From contig NZ_QYCN01000002.1 of NCBI RefSeq assembly GCF_003583925.1, positions 39,075 through 103,074 on the forward strand: a DNA stretch of 64,000 bases, written 5' to 3'. A program made the position numbers and the translations under genes. Origin of the DNA: Hymenobacter rubripertinctus. GTDB taxonomy: Bacteria; Bacteroidota; Bacteroidia; Cytophagales; Hymenobacteraceae. This document shows, piece by piece, positions 44,605 through 54,358 of the stretch (positions are counted from its first letter, which is position 1; every line of letters begins with the position of its first letter). The notes under the pieces were generated by a model, which ran no database searches, was not told the DNA's origin, and saw nothing but the letters and a program-made list of their open reading frames with translations.

Positions 44605-45255
44605 CTACTCACTCAGCGGCAGCTCCGGTAGCGGCTGGTGGGGGCGGGCGTAGCCGTAGCGGGCCACGGGCCGGGCTTCGTAGTACGTATCGAGGCCGCT
44701 CAGGGCCACGGTGCCGGCGGCGGTGAGGTCGAGCGAGCCATCGGTGCGCAGCACGCCGGACGCATCGGGCAGGTACAGATGCGCCACCTGCCCGATGAGC
44801 AGCACCGTGCCGTTGGCCTCAATGGGCACTTGCTGCACCAGCTGCAACCCGATTTTTAGCCGGCTCTCCCGCACGTAAGGGGCCGGGAAGTCATCAAGGT
44901 ACTGCTCCGTCAGGCCGGTGGCCGCAAACTCAGAAACCTCCCGGGGGAAATTGGCGGAGGTGAGGTGGGCGGCGCGGGCGATGCCGGCGTGCACGTGGTT
45001 GAGGGTGTAGGTGCCGCCGGCCCGGATGTTGTCGTAGGAGTGGCGCTCCACCGAGGGCGGCCGCATCACCAGGCCCAGCAGGGGCGGGTTGGAACCCAGG
45101 TGCACCACCGAGCTGATAACGGCCAGGTTGCTCTGTCCGGCGGCCCCCACGGTGCCCAGCAGATTAACCGGCTTGAAGCCCGTAATGGCGTTGATGAGGT
45201 TGAGCCGGTACACCTTCCCGAATTGGCGGATGTCGTCGGCGGTAAAATGAGGCAT
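44605..45255 (-). CDS. Flavin reductase family protein
   Basis: 216 residues. FMN-binding split barrel: INAITGFKPVNLLGTVGAAG near 20-40, AVISSVVHLGSNPPLLGLVM, and a C-terminal VALSGLDTYYEARPV. It probably reduces FMN with NAD(P)H. I use the ATG at 45255; the longer in-frame ORF crosses a promoter-like AT-rich gap. Confidence 0.85.
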   Translation of the reverse strand: MPHFTADDIRQFGKVYRLNLINAITGFKPVNLLGTVGAAGQSNLAVISSVVHLGSNPPLLGLVMRPPSVERHSYDNIRAGGTYTLNHVHAGIARAAHLTSANFPREVSEFAATGLTEQYLDDFPAPYVRESRLKIGLQLVQQVPIEANGTVLLIGQVAHLYLPDASGVLRTDGSLDLTAAGTVALSGLDTYYEARPVARYGYARPHQPLPELPLSE

Positions 45256-45356
45256 AGCGGCGGGTGGCGTGAAAAGATGGGGGAGATTAACCACCACCGG
45301 CCACGAAAGGTTATCTCTGCATGATTTCGCCGGCGCGATTAATAAAACATAAATCA

Positions 45357-45432
45357 CTTCGCTAATTACCCCAAAAGGCTCCGCCGCTCTAATTAAATTA
45401 AAGCGGCGGAGCCTTTTGGATAATTAGCGAAG
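45357..45432. terminator. Large hairpin terminator
   Basis: CTTCGCTAATTA, CCAAAAGGCTCCGCCGCT pair with AGCGGCGGAGCCTTTTGG, TAATTAGCGAAG around an AT loop. Between flavin reductase and fasciclin genes. Confidence 0.8.
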
Positions 45433-45438
45433 TCCGTA

Positions 45439-46011
45439 TTACGGCATCAATACGCTGTCGATTACATGAATTACGCCGTTGCTCTGCATCACGTCGTAAG
45501 TCGAAATAGTGGATACGTTGCCCTTCTCATCTTTGAGAACAACATTCTTGGGGCCGTTCATCATGGCCTTCAGCGTACCCCCGCTCACGGTTTTGAGCGT
45601 TGCGGTGCCTTTGCCGGCCTTGATGGCGGCCATAATCTTATCGGCCGTCATGTTGCCGGCCACCACGTGGTAGGTCAGGATTTTGGTGAGCGTGGCTTTG
45701 TTTTCGGGCTTGACCAGCGTTTCCACGGTGCCGGCAGGTAGCTTGGCAAAGGCCGCGTCGGTGGGAGCAAATACCGTGAAAGGGCCTTTGCTTTGCAGAG
45801 TTTCAACCAGGCCGGCGGCTTTCACGGCCGCTACCAGGGTTTTGTGGTCCTTGGAGTTGACCGCGTTTTCGACGATGTTCTTGTTGGGGTACATGGCCTC
45901 GCCGCCCACCATTACGGTATTGGGTGCCATCTTGGCCTGGGCCGAAGCGGTAGAAGCGGAAGCGGCACCGAGCAGGGCCACGAAAGTGAGGGAAAACAGG
46001 TGCTTTTTCAT
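45439..46011 (-). CDS. Secreted fasciclin-domain protein
   Basis: 190 residues. Signal peptide ([20 protein letters not shown] to AQA) and one FAS1 domain: [35 protein letters not shown] and [16 protein letters not shown]1 domains mediate adhesion. Probably periplasmic or cell-surface. Confidence 0.9.
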   Translation of the reverse strand: MKKHLFSLTFVALLGAASASTASAQAKMAPNTVMVGGEAMYPNKNIVENAVNSKDHKTLVAAVKAAGLVETLQSKGPFTVFAPTDAAFAKLPAGTVETLVKPENKATLTKILTYHVVAGNMTADKIMAAIKAGKGTATLKTVSGGTLKAMMNGPKNVVLKDEKGNVSTISTYDVMQSNGVIHVIDSVLMP

Positions 46012-46231
46012 CGGAAATAGAAGGGAGTTGAAGGAAAGTCAGGAACTTATTTGCCCTCACTTACGCCACCATATTCCCCTCCGGATTCACCCCTGCCTGA
46101 AAATAATTCTGCGCCTCATGCAATAGCGGAGTTAATAAATTGACCCAGCGGGTTTTTAGGATAAAAAAGCAGGTTGCCCGTTGGTGATAAAGCCGGTGGT
46201 CATGCGGGATAAAAGCTGAATTTATTTGCCC

Positions 46232-47665
46232 TCATTCGAACAAAACGGCGGCCAGCCGGGCATCCCGCTTATATATATCCGGTAAGAAAACCAGCCGTCC
46301 GTTGTCCGTTTCGCAGGTATAATACCGCAGGTAGATGGGCAGGCTGCGCTGTAACTCGAACGTTTGCTTCTGGTGGGCTTTCACGCTTTGGTAGAGCCCC
46401 GTCAGCTCCCGGGCCCGACCTTCCCGGCGGAGCAGGTAGTCGGCCAGCCGGAAGGGGTTTTCCACTCGCACGCAACCGTGGCTGAGGGCGCGCCGGGGCT
46501 GAGTGAAAGCGCCGCGGGCGGGCGTATCGTGCAGAAATACGGTGTGCTGGTTGGGGAAGTAGAACACCACGCTGCCCAGGGCGTTGAAGGAGCCCGCCCG
46601 CTGCCGGATGGCGTACACGAAGGTTTCGGGCGTGATTTTCTTCCAGTTGATGTCCCAGGGATTCACCAGCCGGTTGCGGCCGTCGTAGAGGCGGTAATGG
46701 TGGTCGTAGAGGTAGCCGGGGTCGCGCTGGAGCTCCGGCAGAAACTCCCCCACGGCAATACTATAAGGTACCCGCCACTCGGGCGCCACCACAAACACCA
46801 CTACCTGGCTGCTGAGCACGGGCGTGGCGAATTCGGGTTTGCCCACAATCACCCGCTGGGTGAGCACCACCTGGCTGCCGCGCACGAGCTGGAGGCGGTA
46901 GGCGGGAATGTTGACGACGGCGTACTCGGAGTCGGCGGGGGCGTTCCAGCGCAGGCGCTCCAGGTTCAGGGCCACCCGCCGAAATCCGGCCGTCGTGTCC
47001 TGCATCAGCCGGGCCGAATCCAGGGGCGAGGCGTGCAGGGTCCGGACCCAGGCCGTCTGGAGCAGGCGGTAGGCGCGGGTAGCCGGTTGGTTGAGCAGCA
47101 TGGCCCGCCGGAAATCGGGGGCGTCGAGGGCGGCGTGCAGCCGGTCGGCCGTGGCCTGGGCTACCAGGCTATCGGCGGGCGGACGGGGCGTGAGCGAGTC
47201 GGGCATGAGCCGCCCGTACCGTATCTCGCTCAGGTAGCGCAGCAGCGCGTCGGTGAGGTGGAGTTCGGCCCGGGCCAGGTCGGCGGCCGGCAGGGCGGGC
47301 TGCTGCGGGAGTTCGGGTAGCTGGGGGCTGAGGTAGCGGGCCGGGGCGAGGCCCACGTCGGCCGACCGGTGCAAAAGGGCCAGCGCCTGCCGGGCCCGGG
47401 GCGTCCAGCCCGAGTCCTGCACCCAGTACGTGGTGGACTCGTGGTGGCGGTAGAAGGTGCGGACGGTGGCTCCGGCCCGCAGGCCCAGCCGCTCATACGT
47501 TGCCAGTGCCGCCGGACTGGCAGCAAGCAGTTGGCGCAGCTCGGCCCGGGCGCCGGTGGGCGCGCCGGCCGGGCCGGGTCGGGCCGTTTCCCGGGCGTCG
47601 GCCGGGCTTCCTGCTAAGGCCAGGGCCAGTAGGGTCAGCTGTACAATCCTTCTGATCGGGTCCAT
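46232..47665 (-). CDS. YcbB-type murein L,D-transpeptidase
   Basis: 477 residues. Signal peptide (MDPIRRIVQLTLLALALAGS), a helical domain, a scaffold with a peptidoglycan-binding look and a C-terminal YkuD domain. Catalytic motif is VFLHDTPARGAF and RRALSHGCVRVENP (Cys about 398). YcbB enzymes form 3-3 cross-links that do not need penicillin-sensitive transpeptidases. It acts in the periplasm. Confidence 0.9.
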   Translation of the reverse strand: MDPIRRIVQLTLLALALAGSPADARETARPGPAGAPTGARAELRQLLAASPAALATYERLGLRAGATVRTFYRHHESTTYWVQDSGWTPRARQALALLHRSADVGLAPARYLSPQLPELPQQPALPAADLARAELHLTDALLRYLSEIRYGRLMPDSLTPRPPADSLVAQATADRLHAALDAPDFRRAMLLNQPATRAYRLLQTAWVRTLHASPLDSARLMQDTTAGFRRVALNLERLRWNAPADSEYAVVNIPAYRLQLVRGSQVVLTQRVIVGKPEFATPVLSSQVVVFVVAPEWRVPYSIAVGEFLPELQRDPGYLYDHHYRLYDGRNRLVNPWDINWKKITPETFVYAIRQRAGSFNALGSVVFYFPNQHTVFLHDTPARGAFTQPRRALSHGCVRVENPFRLADYLLRREGRARELTGLYQSVKAHQKQTFELQRSLPIYLRYYTCETDNGRLVFLPDIYKRDARLAAVLFE

Positions 47666-47847
47666 GGGGCAGGGGAGAGCAGATGACGGGAACCCGGGCC
47701 TGCACAGTCTGACGCCGGAAACCCGGTTCCTGATCCGGCGGAAGTTTCCGCCGGCACGAGGTTATTGCTATAAGTTCGCCAAAAAATTCTATTTATCCTA
47801 GTGCAGTTCCCAACTGATACCGGGAGAACCGTTGCCCAGGCAGTACC

Positions 47848-48300
47848 CTATTTCAACCGGGCGTCAAAGGGATGAGGCTCCACGCTGAGTACCCGCAGCC
47901 GGCGGGCGTGGTCGGCATGCAGGGGGTTGAGCAGGTAGTTCCACTCGTCGGGGGCGTGGGCCGAGGGCACGCGCAGGATCCAGTGCGTGCCCGCCGTCAG
48001 CCAGGCGCGGCCCAGTTCGGCCAGCTCCGCCGGGTAGGGTACCTGCTGCCAGTTGTCCGGCAGATCGGCCGGGTGGTATTGCAGGTAAGGCGTGTCGTCG
48101 GGAATTTCCAGCGTGAGGGCGAAATACCGGCGGGGCAGTACCGGCGAATTGGCCAGTACCTCCAGCTTCGCCAGCGACAAATGCTCGGCCGTGTACAGAA
48201 TCTGACTGCCGATGCGGTGCCAGCGCCCCCCGTAATACAACCCGCCCTGCCCCGACGTATCCGCTATATAAGGAGCCTTGCCCAGTCGGTAGAGCTTCAT
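47848..48300 (-). CDS. RES-domain toxin (NAD-consuming)
   Basis: 150 residues. MKLYRLGKAP, then GGLYYGGRWHRIGSQILYTA and EHLSLAKLEVLAN, are the RES-domain motifs (Arg, Tyr, Glu and Ser line the active site). RES toxins degrade or phosphorolyse NAD+. Its ATG sits inside the distal arm of a long hairpin that begins at the antitoxin stop. It lies 118 bases downstream of the Xre antitoxin, a wider gap than the usual near-overlap. Confidence 0.9.
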   Translation of the reverse strand: MKLYRLGKAPYIADTSGQGGLYYGGRWHRIGSQILYTAEHLSLAKLEVLANSPVLPRRYFALTLEIPDDTPYLQYHPADLPDNWQQVPYPAELAELGRAWLTAGTHWILRVPSAHAPDEWNYLLNPLHADHARRLRVLSVEPHPFDARLK

Positions 48301-48420
48301 TTTTTTGAGCTGATAGCTGATAGCTGATAGCTGATAGCGTCTCAGGCGGAAGTGTTTTCGTTTGAATGAACGGGAGCTGACAGCTAACAGCTATCGGCTA
48401 TCAGCTCAAAATGAAGCTCT
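48291..48420 (-). promoter_or_regulatory. Inverted repeat covering the RES toxin start
   Basis: 48291-48317 and 48397-48420 are inverted copies, AGAGCTTCATTTT..GAGCTGATAGC, differing only by three T. They are extended inward by four TGATAGC units on one side and three degraded copies on the other. The first arm starts at the antitoxin stop codon and the second contains ATGAAGCTCT, the toxin start. Confidence 0.75.
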
Positions 48421-48883
48421 AAGAAAAGTGCCCGTGTTCGATGCGGCCCAATACGTCCTGCACCTGGGCGCGGCCGATAACGGAGTGCAGCAGGTCTTTG
48501 GGCTTCTGGCTGCCCAAGGCCGGGATGGGGGAGTTGAGCCAGAAGTGAAAATCGGCCTCCTCCTCGAATACGTCCATCCCTTTGGCCAGCACGGCCGAGA
48601 GCTGAATGGCCTTTTCGCCTTCGTCCAGGGTCAGGGGCTTGTGGGTTTGCTCGCGCCGGGTCAGGGTACTTTCCGACACGCCCAGCACCACGCTCATCTC
48701 CCGGTTGGAAAAGCCCAGGTGGCGCTGCAATGCCCGCACGGCCTGCACCGAAATGCCCTTGATGGCCACGGCCAGCAGGTCCATCTCATTGCGAACGAGC
48801 TGCGGAATAACGGCCGGGCCGCCCATCAGCTCCACCATGCTCGCGACGGAAGTAGTTCGAACGATTGTCATTTGCGTACTCAT
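48419..48883 (-). CDS. Xre/MbcA/ParS-type antitoxin
   Basis: 154 residues. An N-terminal HTH-like region (LVRNEMDLLAVAIKGISVQA, then RHLGFSNREMSVVLGVSEST) precedes the C-terminal toxin-binding domain (GMDVFEEEADFHFWLNSPIP, DLLHSVIGRAQVQDVLGRIE). It should bind the RES toxin and repress the operon. First gene of the pair. Confidence 0.85.
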   Translation of the reverse strand: MSTQMTIVRTTSVASMVELMGGPAVIPQLVRNEMDLLAVAIKGISVQAVRALQRHLGFSNREMSVVLGVSESTLTRREQTHKPLTLDEGEKAIQLSAVLAKGMDVFEEEADFHFWLNSPIPALGSQKPKDLLHSVIGRAQVQDVLGRIEHGHFS

Positions 48884-48972
48884 TAAACGTCATTTGAAGG
48901 CAATATACAACTAAACTACGACATCCGGGCGCTGGTCCCCGGGGCGGGGTGGGGCGAGGAACGGTTTTGCCG

Positions 48973-48980
48973 TACTTTTG
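48973..48980 (+). promoter_or_regulatory. -7 box (TACTTTTG)
   Basis: TAnnTTTG match 25 bases before the HD hydrolase ATG at 49006. Confidence 0.5.
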
Positions 48981-49005
48981 CCCGAAACCCGTTTTATAGC
49001 TTCGT

Positions 49006-49680
49006 ATGGCCCTTTCTCCCGCCGATTCCCAACTCATTGCCCGCACGGCCGCTTTCATCCGCGACAAATTCCTGCACGAAGGCTCCGGCCACGACTGGGA
49101 GCACATCCGGCGGGTGTGGGAAGTAGCGCGCCGCATGGCGGCCCACACGCCCGGAGCCGATCCGCTCGTAACCGAGCTGGGCGCGCTGCTCCACGACGTG
49201 GCCGACTGGAAGTTCCACGGCGGTGATGAGGAGGCCGGCCCCCGGGCGGCCCGGGCGTGGCTGGCCAGCGAGCAGGCCAGCCCCGTGGTACTGGATCGGG
49301 TGGAGGCCATCATCCGCGAAATCAGCTTTAAGGGGGTGGGCGTGGCCACGCCCATGAGCAGCGTGGAAGGCGAACTGGTGCAGGACGCCGACCGCCTCGA
49401 TGCCATCGGGGCCATTGGCGTGGCCCGGGCGTTTGCCTACGGGGGCCACAAAAACCGCCCTCTCCACGACCCCGCCGTGGCCCCCGTCAGCCACGACTCG
49501 TTCGAGAGCTACAAGCAGAACACGGCCCCCACCATCAACCACTTCTACGAAAAGCTGCTCCACCTGCGGGAGCGGATGAACACGCCCGCCGCCCGCCGCG
49601 TGGCCGAGGAGCGCCACGCCTACCTGGAGCAGTTCCTCGGGCAGTTCCTGCGCGAGTGGGAAGGGGAGGATGTGGGATAG
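49006..49680 (+). CDS. HD-domain phosphohydrolase
   Basis: 224 residues. SGHDWEHIRRVWEVARRMAA (about 26-45) and GALLHDVADWKF (about 65-76) supply the metal-binding His and Asp; VQDADRLDAIGAIG completes the site. Members hydrolyse nucleotides or other phosphomonoesters. The substrate is not visible from sequence. Confidence 0.9.
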   Translation: MALSPADSQLIARTAAFIRDKFLHEGSGHDWEHIRRVWEVARRMAAHTPGADPLVTELGALLHDVADWKFHGGDEEAGPRAARAWLASEQASPVVLDRVEAIIREISFKGVGVATPMSSVEGELVQDADRLDAIGAIGVARAFAYGGHKNRPLHDPAVAPVSHDSFESYKQNTAPTINHFYEKLLHLRERMNTPAARRVAEERHAYLEQFLGQFLREWEGEDVG

Positions 49681-49733
49681 TAGAAAGCGGTTACACGTTT
49701 CTTTCAGCCACATCGTACACACTGTACCTGTTT

Positions 49734-50453
49734 ATGTCGAAGTCCGGTAGTCTGATCATGTTTGCGTTTGGGCTGGCGCTGAGCGGCTGCACGCACTCTC
49801 CGCCACCAGTCCAAACGCAACTCCCGGTCCAACTCAACCGGACGCTCAAACACGAGCTGGATAGCCTACTGGTGGTGGACCAGTACTACCGGGAATGGGT
49901 GATGCGTGCCGGCACCCCGGACGGGCTGGCCAGCGTGGCCCGGGAGCTGCATCAGCCGGCGGACCAGGTAGCCGGGTATCTGAGCGAAAGAATGCTGACC
50001 ACGGACTCGGCCACGATCCGGCGGGTGAGCCAGGTGATCGGCCAGTATGGGTATCCGGGGAAGTCGTTGGTGGGGGAGCCCACGCATGAAGCGGCCTTCT
50101 ACGTGATTCAGCACTCCAACCGCATTGGGCGCTACCTGCCCCTGATCCGGCAGGCGGCCGAAAAGGGCGAACTCCCGTTCCAGAAATTTGCTATGCTGCT
50201 GGACCGCCAGCTCATGAACGAGAACCGGGAGCAGGAGTACGGCACGCAGGGAGTGGGGTTTGAGGCCACGGACCCGGCTACGGGCCAGAAAAGCTACCAG
50301 AAACTGATCTGGCCGATTAAAGACCCGGCCACCGTGAACGAGCGGCGGCGGGCGGCGGGCTTCGAGCAGACGGTGGAGGAAAATGCCCGGCGGCTGGCTA
50401 TTCCCTACCGCGTGTACACGCTGCAACAGGTGCAGAAAATGAAGCAGCCCTGA
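49734..50453 (+). CDS. DUF6624-like lipoprotein
   Basis: 239 residues. Lipoprotein signal ending LALSGCTH (Cys about 19). The core has ELDSLLVVDQYYREWVMRAG and LVGEPTHEAAFYVIQHS, LIRQAAEKGEL, which fits DUF6624. I use the ATG at 49734 because the upstream extension overlaps the HD gene. Unknown function. Confidence 0.75.
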   Translation: MSKSGSLIMFAFGLALSGCTHSPPPVQTQLPVQLNRTLKHELDSLLVVDQYYREWVMRAGTPDGLASVARELHQPADQVAGYLSERMLTTDSATIRRVSQVIGQYGYPGKSLVGEPTHEAAFYVIQHSNRIGRYLPLIRQAAEKGELPFQKFAMLLDRQLMNENREQEYGTQGVGFEATDPATGQKSYQKLIWPIKDPATVNERRRAAGFEQTVEENARRLAIPYRVYTLQQVQKMKQP

Positions 50454-50508
50454 AGCGCTACCGGTTCTGCCACTTTCCATTCCAGCACGCTCCAAGCCCC
50501 GATGCCCG

Positions 50509-51234
50509 ATGCCAACCCACAACGTCACCACCATTCTCTTCGACCTCGATGATACGCTGTTCGACCATACCGCTACGGCCCGGGCGGCGCTGGCGGCCAC
50601 GGCCGCGCAGCGGCCCTCATTGCGGGCGGTGCCGGCCCAGGTGCTCTACCAGCGTTACAGCGACTTGCTGGAGGAACTTCACCCGCGGGTAATGAGCGGG
50701 GAAATCCCGTATCTGGACGCGCGGGCGCTGCGGTTCCGGCGCTTACTGGCCCTCTACGAGGCGGAGCCCAGCGCCGCCGAGCTGGCGGCGCTGGCCGAGC
50801 AGCATTACGGGCACTACCGCCAGGTGCGGCAGGCGGTGCCCGGCGCGCTGGCCCTGCTGCGCCGGCTGAAACCCGACTATAAAATCGGGGTCGTCACGAA
50901 CAACCGCACGGCCGAGCAGCAGCAGAAGCTGACCTTCCTGGAAATGGACGGGCTGGTAGATGCGCTCATCACCTCGCAAGCCGTGGGCGTGCTCAAGCCC
51001 GACCCCGCCATGTACCATGTGGCCCTGGAACAGCTGGGAGCCGGGGCGGCCGAAACCGTGATGGTCGGCGACAACTGGGCGGCCGATGTGGTGGGGGCGC
51101 TGGCCGTGGGTATCCGGCCGGTGTGGCTCAACCGCCACGGGCTGGTAAAGCCGCTGCCGGAAGTGGCGGAGCTGACGAGCCTGGAGCCGCTGGCCTCGGT
51201 TTGGGAGCAGCTCACGGGCCGGGCCGGGGCGTAG
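50509..51234 (+). CDS. HAD-family phosphatase (YjjG-like)
   Basis: 241 residues. Motif I FDLDDTLFDHT (nucleophile Asp about 12), motif II VVTNN, motif III/IV KPDPAMYHVALEQLG and VMVGDNWAADVVGA. The cap type and length suit nucleotide phosphatases such as YjjG. Cytoplasmic. Confidence 0.9.
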   Translation: MPTHNVTTILFDLDDTLFDHTATARAALAATAAQRPSLRAVPAQVLYQRYSDLLEELHPRVMSGEIPYLDARALRFRRLLALYEAEPSAAELAALAEQHYGHYRQVRQAVPGALALLRRLKPDYKIGVVTNNRTAEQQQKLTFLEMDGLVDALITSQAVGVLKPDPAMYHVALEQLGAGAAETVMVGDNWAADVVGALAVGIRPVWLNRHGLVKPLPEVAELTSLEPLASVWEQLTGRAGA

Positions 51235-51303
51235 GTGGAAGTAGTTGCCGGCTGCCGCTGCTTCTGCGGTCGGCCTGCTCCTTTATTTGGTATCTTTACC
51301 GTG

Positions 51304-51546
51304 ATGAATACACGTCTGTTGCTCTCCCGGCTAAGCCTGCTGGCGCTTACGGCCCTGCTGGCCGTTTCCTGCCGTACCTGTCCCATTGAGGCCTGCCACA
51401 CCCGTAAGGTGCACACGCACAATGGCACCAAGTTCCGGGGCCAGCCCTGGTTCAAGAAGCAGAACCCGGCCATCGGCGAGAAAATAAAGACCCACAACCC
51501 CCAGTCGGGCCAGCACAAAAACGACCGGAGCAAAACGCTGAAATAA
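51304..51546 (+). CDS. Small lipoprotein
   Basis: 80 residues. Lipobox ALLAVSC (Cys about 23), then a basic His/Lys-rich tail (HTRKVHTHNGTKFRGQPWF). The ATG at 51304 starts the signal. It lies between the HAD gene and gyrA. Function unknown. Confidence 0.65.
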   Translation: MNTRLLLSRLSLLALTALLAVSCRTCPIEACHTRKVHTHNGTKFRGQPWFKKQNPAIGEKIKTHNPQSGQHKNDRSKTLK

Positions 51547-51686
51547 GCGCCTTTCGCACCCCGTAAACCGGGGTTTAACGGCGGCAGAACGCGGTTTTTT
51601 GTGTATCTTGCAGGCTTAACGAAGTTCACACTCACGGGCCGGCCAGCTCCTCCATTCGGGGCTGGCCGGCCGACTACATGCTCCCT

Positions 51687-54272
51687 ATGGCGGAAGGCGA
51701 AAAAATCATTCCGATCAATATCGAAGATGAGATGCGTGGGGCTTACATCGATTACTCGATGTCGGTTATCATCTCCCGGGCCTTGCCGGATGTGCGCGAC
51801 GGCCTCAAACCCGTGCATCGCCGCGTGCTCTATGGCATGTCCGACCTGGGCGTATCCTACAACAAATCCTACAAGAAAAGCGCCCGCATCGTGGGCGAAG
51901 TGCTGGGTAAGTACCACCCCCACGGCGACTCCTCGGTGTACGATACCATGGTACGCATGGCCCAGGAGTGGAGCCTGCGCTACCCGCTCGTGGACGGGCA
52001 GGGTAACTTTGGCAGTATCGACGGCGACTCGCCGGCTGCCATGCGTTACACCGAAGCCCGCCTCAAGCGCCTGGCCGACGAGCTACTCGGCGACCTCGAC
52101 AAGGATACGGTGGACTACCAGCCCAACTTCGATGACTCCCTGGAGGAGCCCTCGGTGCTGCCGGCCAAGTTCCCCAACCTGCTCGTCAATGGCACTACTG
52201 GTATTGCCGTGGGCATGGCCACCAACATGGCCCCCCACAACCTGACCGAAGTGGTGGACGGTATCGTGGCCTACCTGGGCAACCCCGACATCACCATTGC
52301 CGAGCTCATGGAGCACGTGACGGCCCCCGATTTCCCGACCGGCGGCACCATTTACGGCTACGAGGGCGTGAAGCAGGCATTCGAAACCGGCCGCGGCCGC
52401 GTCGTCATGCGGGCCAAGGCCCACTTCGAAACCACCCCGACCGGCAAAGAGCAGATCGTCATCACCGAAATTCCCTACATGGTGAACAAGGCGTCGATGA
52501 TCGAGAAGACGGCCGGTCTGATCAACGACAAGAAAATTGAAGGCATTGCCGACCTGCGCGACGAATCCGACCGCGACGGCATGCGCATCGTGTATGACCT
52601 GAAGCGGGATGCCATGCCCACGGTCGTGCTCAACAATCTTTACAAGTACACCCAGCTGCAAAGCTCGTTCGGCGTCAACAATGTGTGCCTGGTAAAGGGC
52701 CGCCCGATGACGCTCAACCTCAAGGAGCTGATTCACTACTTCGTGGAGCACCGTGCCGATGTGGTAGTGCGCCGCACCCGCTACGAGCTGGCCGAGGCCC
52801 AGAAGCGCGCCCACATCCTGGAAGGCCTGCTGATTGCCCTCGACCATCTCGACGAAGTAATTGCCCTCATCCGCAGCTCGCGCGACGGCGAAGTAGCCCG
52901 CCAGGGCCTGATTGAGCGGTTCTCGCTGAGTGAAGTGCAGGCCCGGGCCATCATGGATATGCGCTTGCAACGGCTCACCGGCCTGGAGCGCGACAAAATC
53001 GTGGCCGAGTACAACGAGCTGATGAGTCTGATTGACCATCTGAAAGCCGTGTTGGCTTCCGATGACATGCAGCGCGACATCATCCGCCAGGAACTGGCCG
53101 AAATCAAGGAGCGCTACGGCGACGCCCGTCGCACGGTCATCGAGTACGCCGGCGGCGACTTCTCGATGGAAGACATGATTGCCGATGAGGCTATGGTCAT
53201 CACCATCTCCCGTGAAGGCTACATCAAGCGCACCGCCCTCGACGAATACCGGACCCAGGGTCGGGGAGGAGTGGGCGCCCGGGGGGCGGCTTCCAAGCAG
53301 GACGACTTCACGGAGCACCTGTTCGTGGCCACCACCCACGAGTACCTGCTGTTCTTCACCGAAGCCGGCCGCGTGTTCTGGCTCAAAGTGTACGAAGTGC
53401 CGGAAGGCGGCAAGAATACCAAGGGCCGCCCGATTCAGAACCTGATTGAGATTCCGCGTGAGGACAACATCCGCTCCGTGCTCAACGTGCGTGGCCTGCG
53501 CGACCCGGACTACCTGGACAATACCTTCCTGATGTTCTGCACTGAGAAGGGAACGGTGAAGAAAACGCCCCTCGAAGCGTATTCGCGCCCCCGCACGGCC
53601 GGTATCAATGCTATCACCATCAACGAAGGCGACCGGCTGCTCGACGTACAGTTGCTCAACGGCAACTCCGAAGTAGTGCTGGCCCTGCGCTCCGGCCGGG
53701 CCGTGCGTTTCCCCGAGCACAAAGTGCGCTCCATGGGCCGCACGGCCGCCGGCGTACGCGGCATCACCCTGGACGAAGGCATGGCCGACGACCGGGTGGT
53801 GGGTATGGTCTGCCTCGATAAGGAAAGCGAGCAGGAATTGCTGGTCGTATCCGAAAATGGGTACGGCAAGCGCAGCCCACTCGATGAGTACCGCATCACG
53901 AACCGGGGCGGCAAGGGCGTCCGGGCCATGAAGCTGACCGACAAAACCGGCTTGCTGGTGACTATTAAGGCCGTGGATGACACGGACGACCTGATGATTA
54001 TCAACAAATCGGGCATTACTATCCGCCTGCGCATGAGTGAGTTGCGCAGTATTGGCCGTGCTACCCAGGGTGTGCGGCTGCTGAAAATCAGCAGCGGCGA
54101 CGAAATTTCTTCGGTGGCTAAAGTGGCGGCTGAGGAAAAGGAAATCGACCCGGAAACCGTGGCGCTGGAAGGGGAGACCCCGAACGGAAACGCGGACGGG
54201 GAGGGGCCGGCTACCATGCCGGACACGGACCTGACCGGCCTGACGGATCCTGATTTGCTCAGCGCTAATTAA
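51687..54272 (+). CDS. gyrA: DNA gyrase subunit A
   Basis: 861 residues. [20 protein letters not shown], the [22 protein letters not shown], catalytic Tyr in [10 protein letters not shown] (about 123), and the GyrA box [12 protein letters not shown] opening the C-terminal pinwheel. Gyrase adds negative supercoils using ATP. The QRDR Ser and Asp (E. coli 83 and 87) are the sensitive forms. The ATG three codons upstream (51678) is an alternative start. A terminator follows. Confidence 0.95.
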   Translation: MAEGEKIIPINIEDEMRGAYIDYSMSVIISRALPDVRDGLKPVHRRVLYGMSDLGVSYNKSYKKSARIVGEVLGKYHPHGDSSVYDTMVRMAQEWSLRYPLVDGQGNFGSIDGDSPAAMRYTEARLKRLADELLGDLDKDTVDYQPNFDDSLEEPSVLPAKFPNLLVNGTTGIAVGMATNMAPHNLTEVVDGIVAYLGNPDITIAELMEHVTAPDFPTGGTIYGYEGVKQAFETGRGRVVMRAKAHFETTPTGKEQIVITEIPYMVNKASMIEKTAGLINDKKIEGIADLRDESDRDGMRIVYDLKRDAMPTVVLNNLYKYTQLQSSFGVNNVCLVKGRPMTLNLKELIHYFVEHRADVVVRRTRYELAEAQKRAHILEGLLIALDHLDEVIALIRSSRDGEVARQGLIERFSLSEVQARAIMDMRLQRLTGLERDKIVAEYNELMSLIDHLKAVLASDDMQRDIIRQELAEIKERYGDARRTVIEYAGGDFSMEDMIADEAMVITISREGYIKRTALDEYRTQGRGGVGARGAASKQDDFTEHLFVATTHEYLLFFTEAGRVFWLKVYEVPEGGKNTKGRPIQNLIEIPREDNIRSVLNVRGLRDPDYLDNTFLMFCTEKGTVKKTPLEAYSRPRTAGINAITINEGDRLLDVQLLNGNSEVVLALRSGRAVRFPEHKVRSMGRTAAGVRGITLDEGMADDRVVGMVCLDKESEQELLVVSENGYGKRSPLDEYRITNRGGKGVRAMKLTDKTGLLVTIKAVDDTDDLMIINKSGITIRLRMSELRSIGRATQGVRLLKISSGDEISSVAKVAAEEKEIDPETVALEGETPNGNADGEGPATMPDTDLTGLTDPDLLSAN

Positions 54273-54279
54273 CTTGCGA

Positions 54280-54311
54280 CGGCAGAACTCCCCCGGGAGT
54301 TCTGCCGTTTG
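54280..54311 (+). terminator. gyrA terminator
   Basis: GGCAGAACTCCC (54281-54292) pairs with GGGAGTTCTGCC (54295-54306), followed by GTTT. Confidence 0.7.
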
Positions 54312-54358
54312 CGTTACAATTCCTTTCCACCAAACCGCACATTCTTCAGCAAACTCCC

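Noticed and set aside
51900-52060. Possible quinolone-resistance change in gyrA
   Set aside because: The QRDR reads [10 protein letters not shown] with the sensitive Ser and Asp forms.
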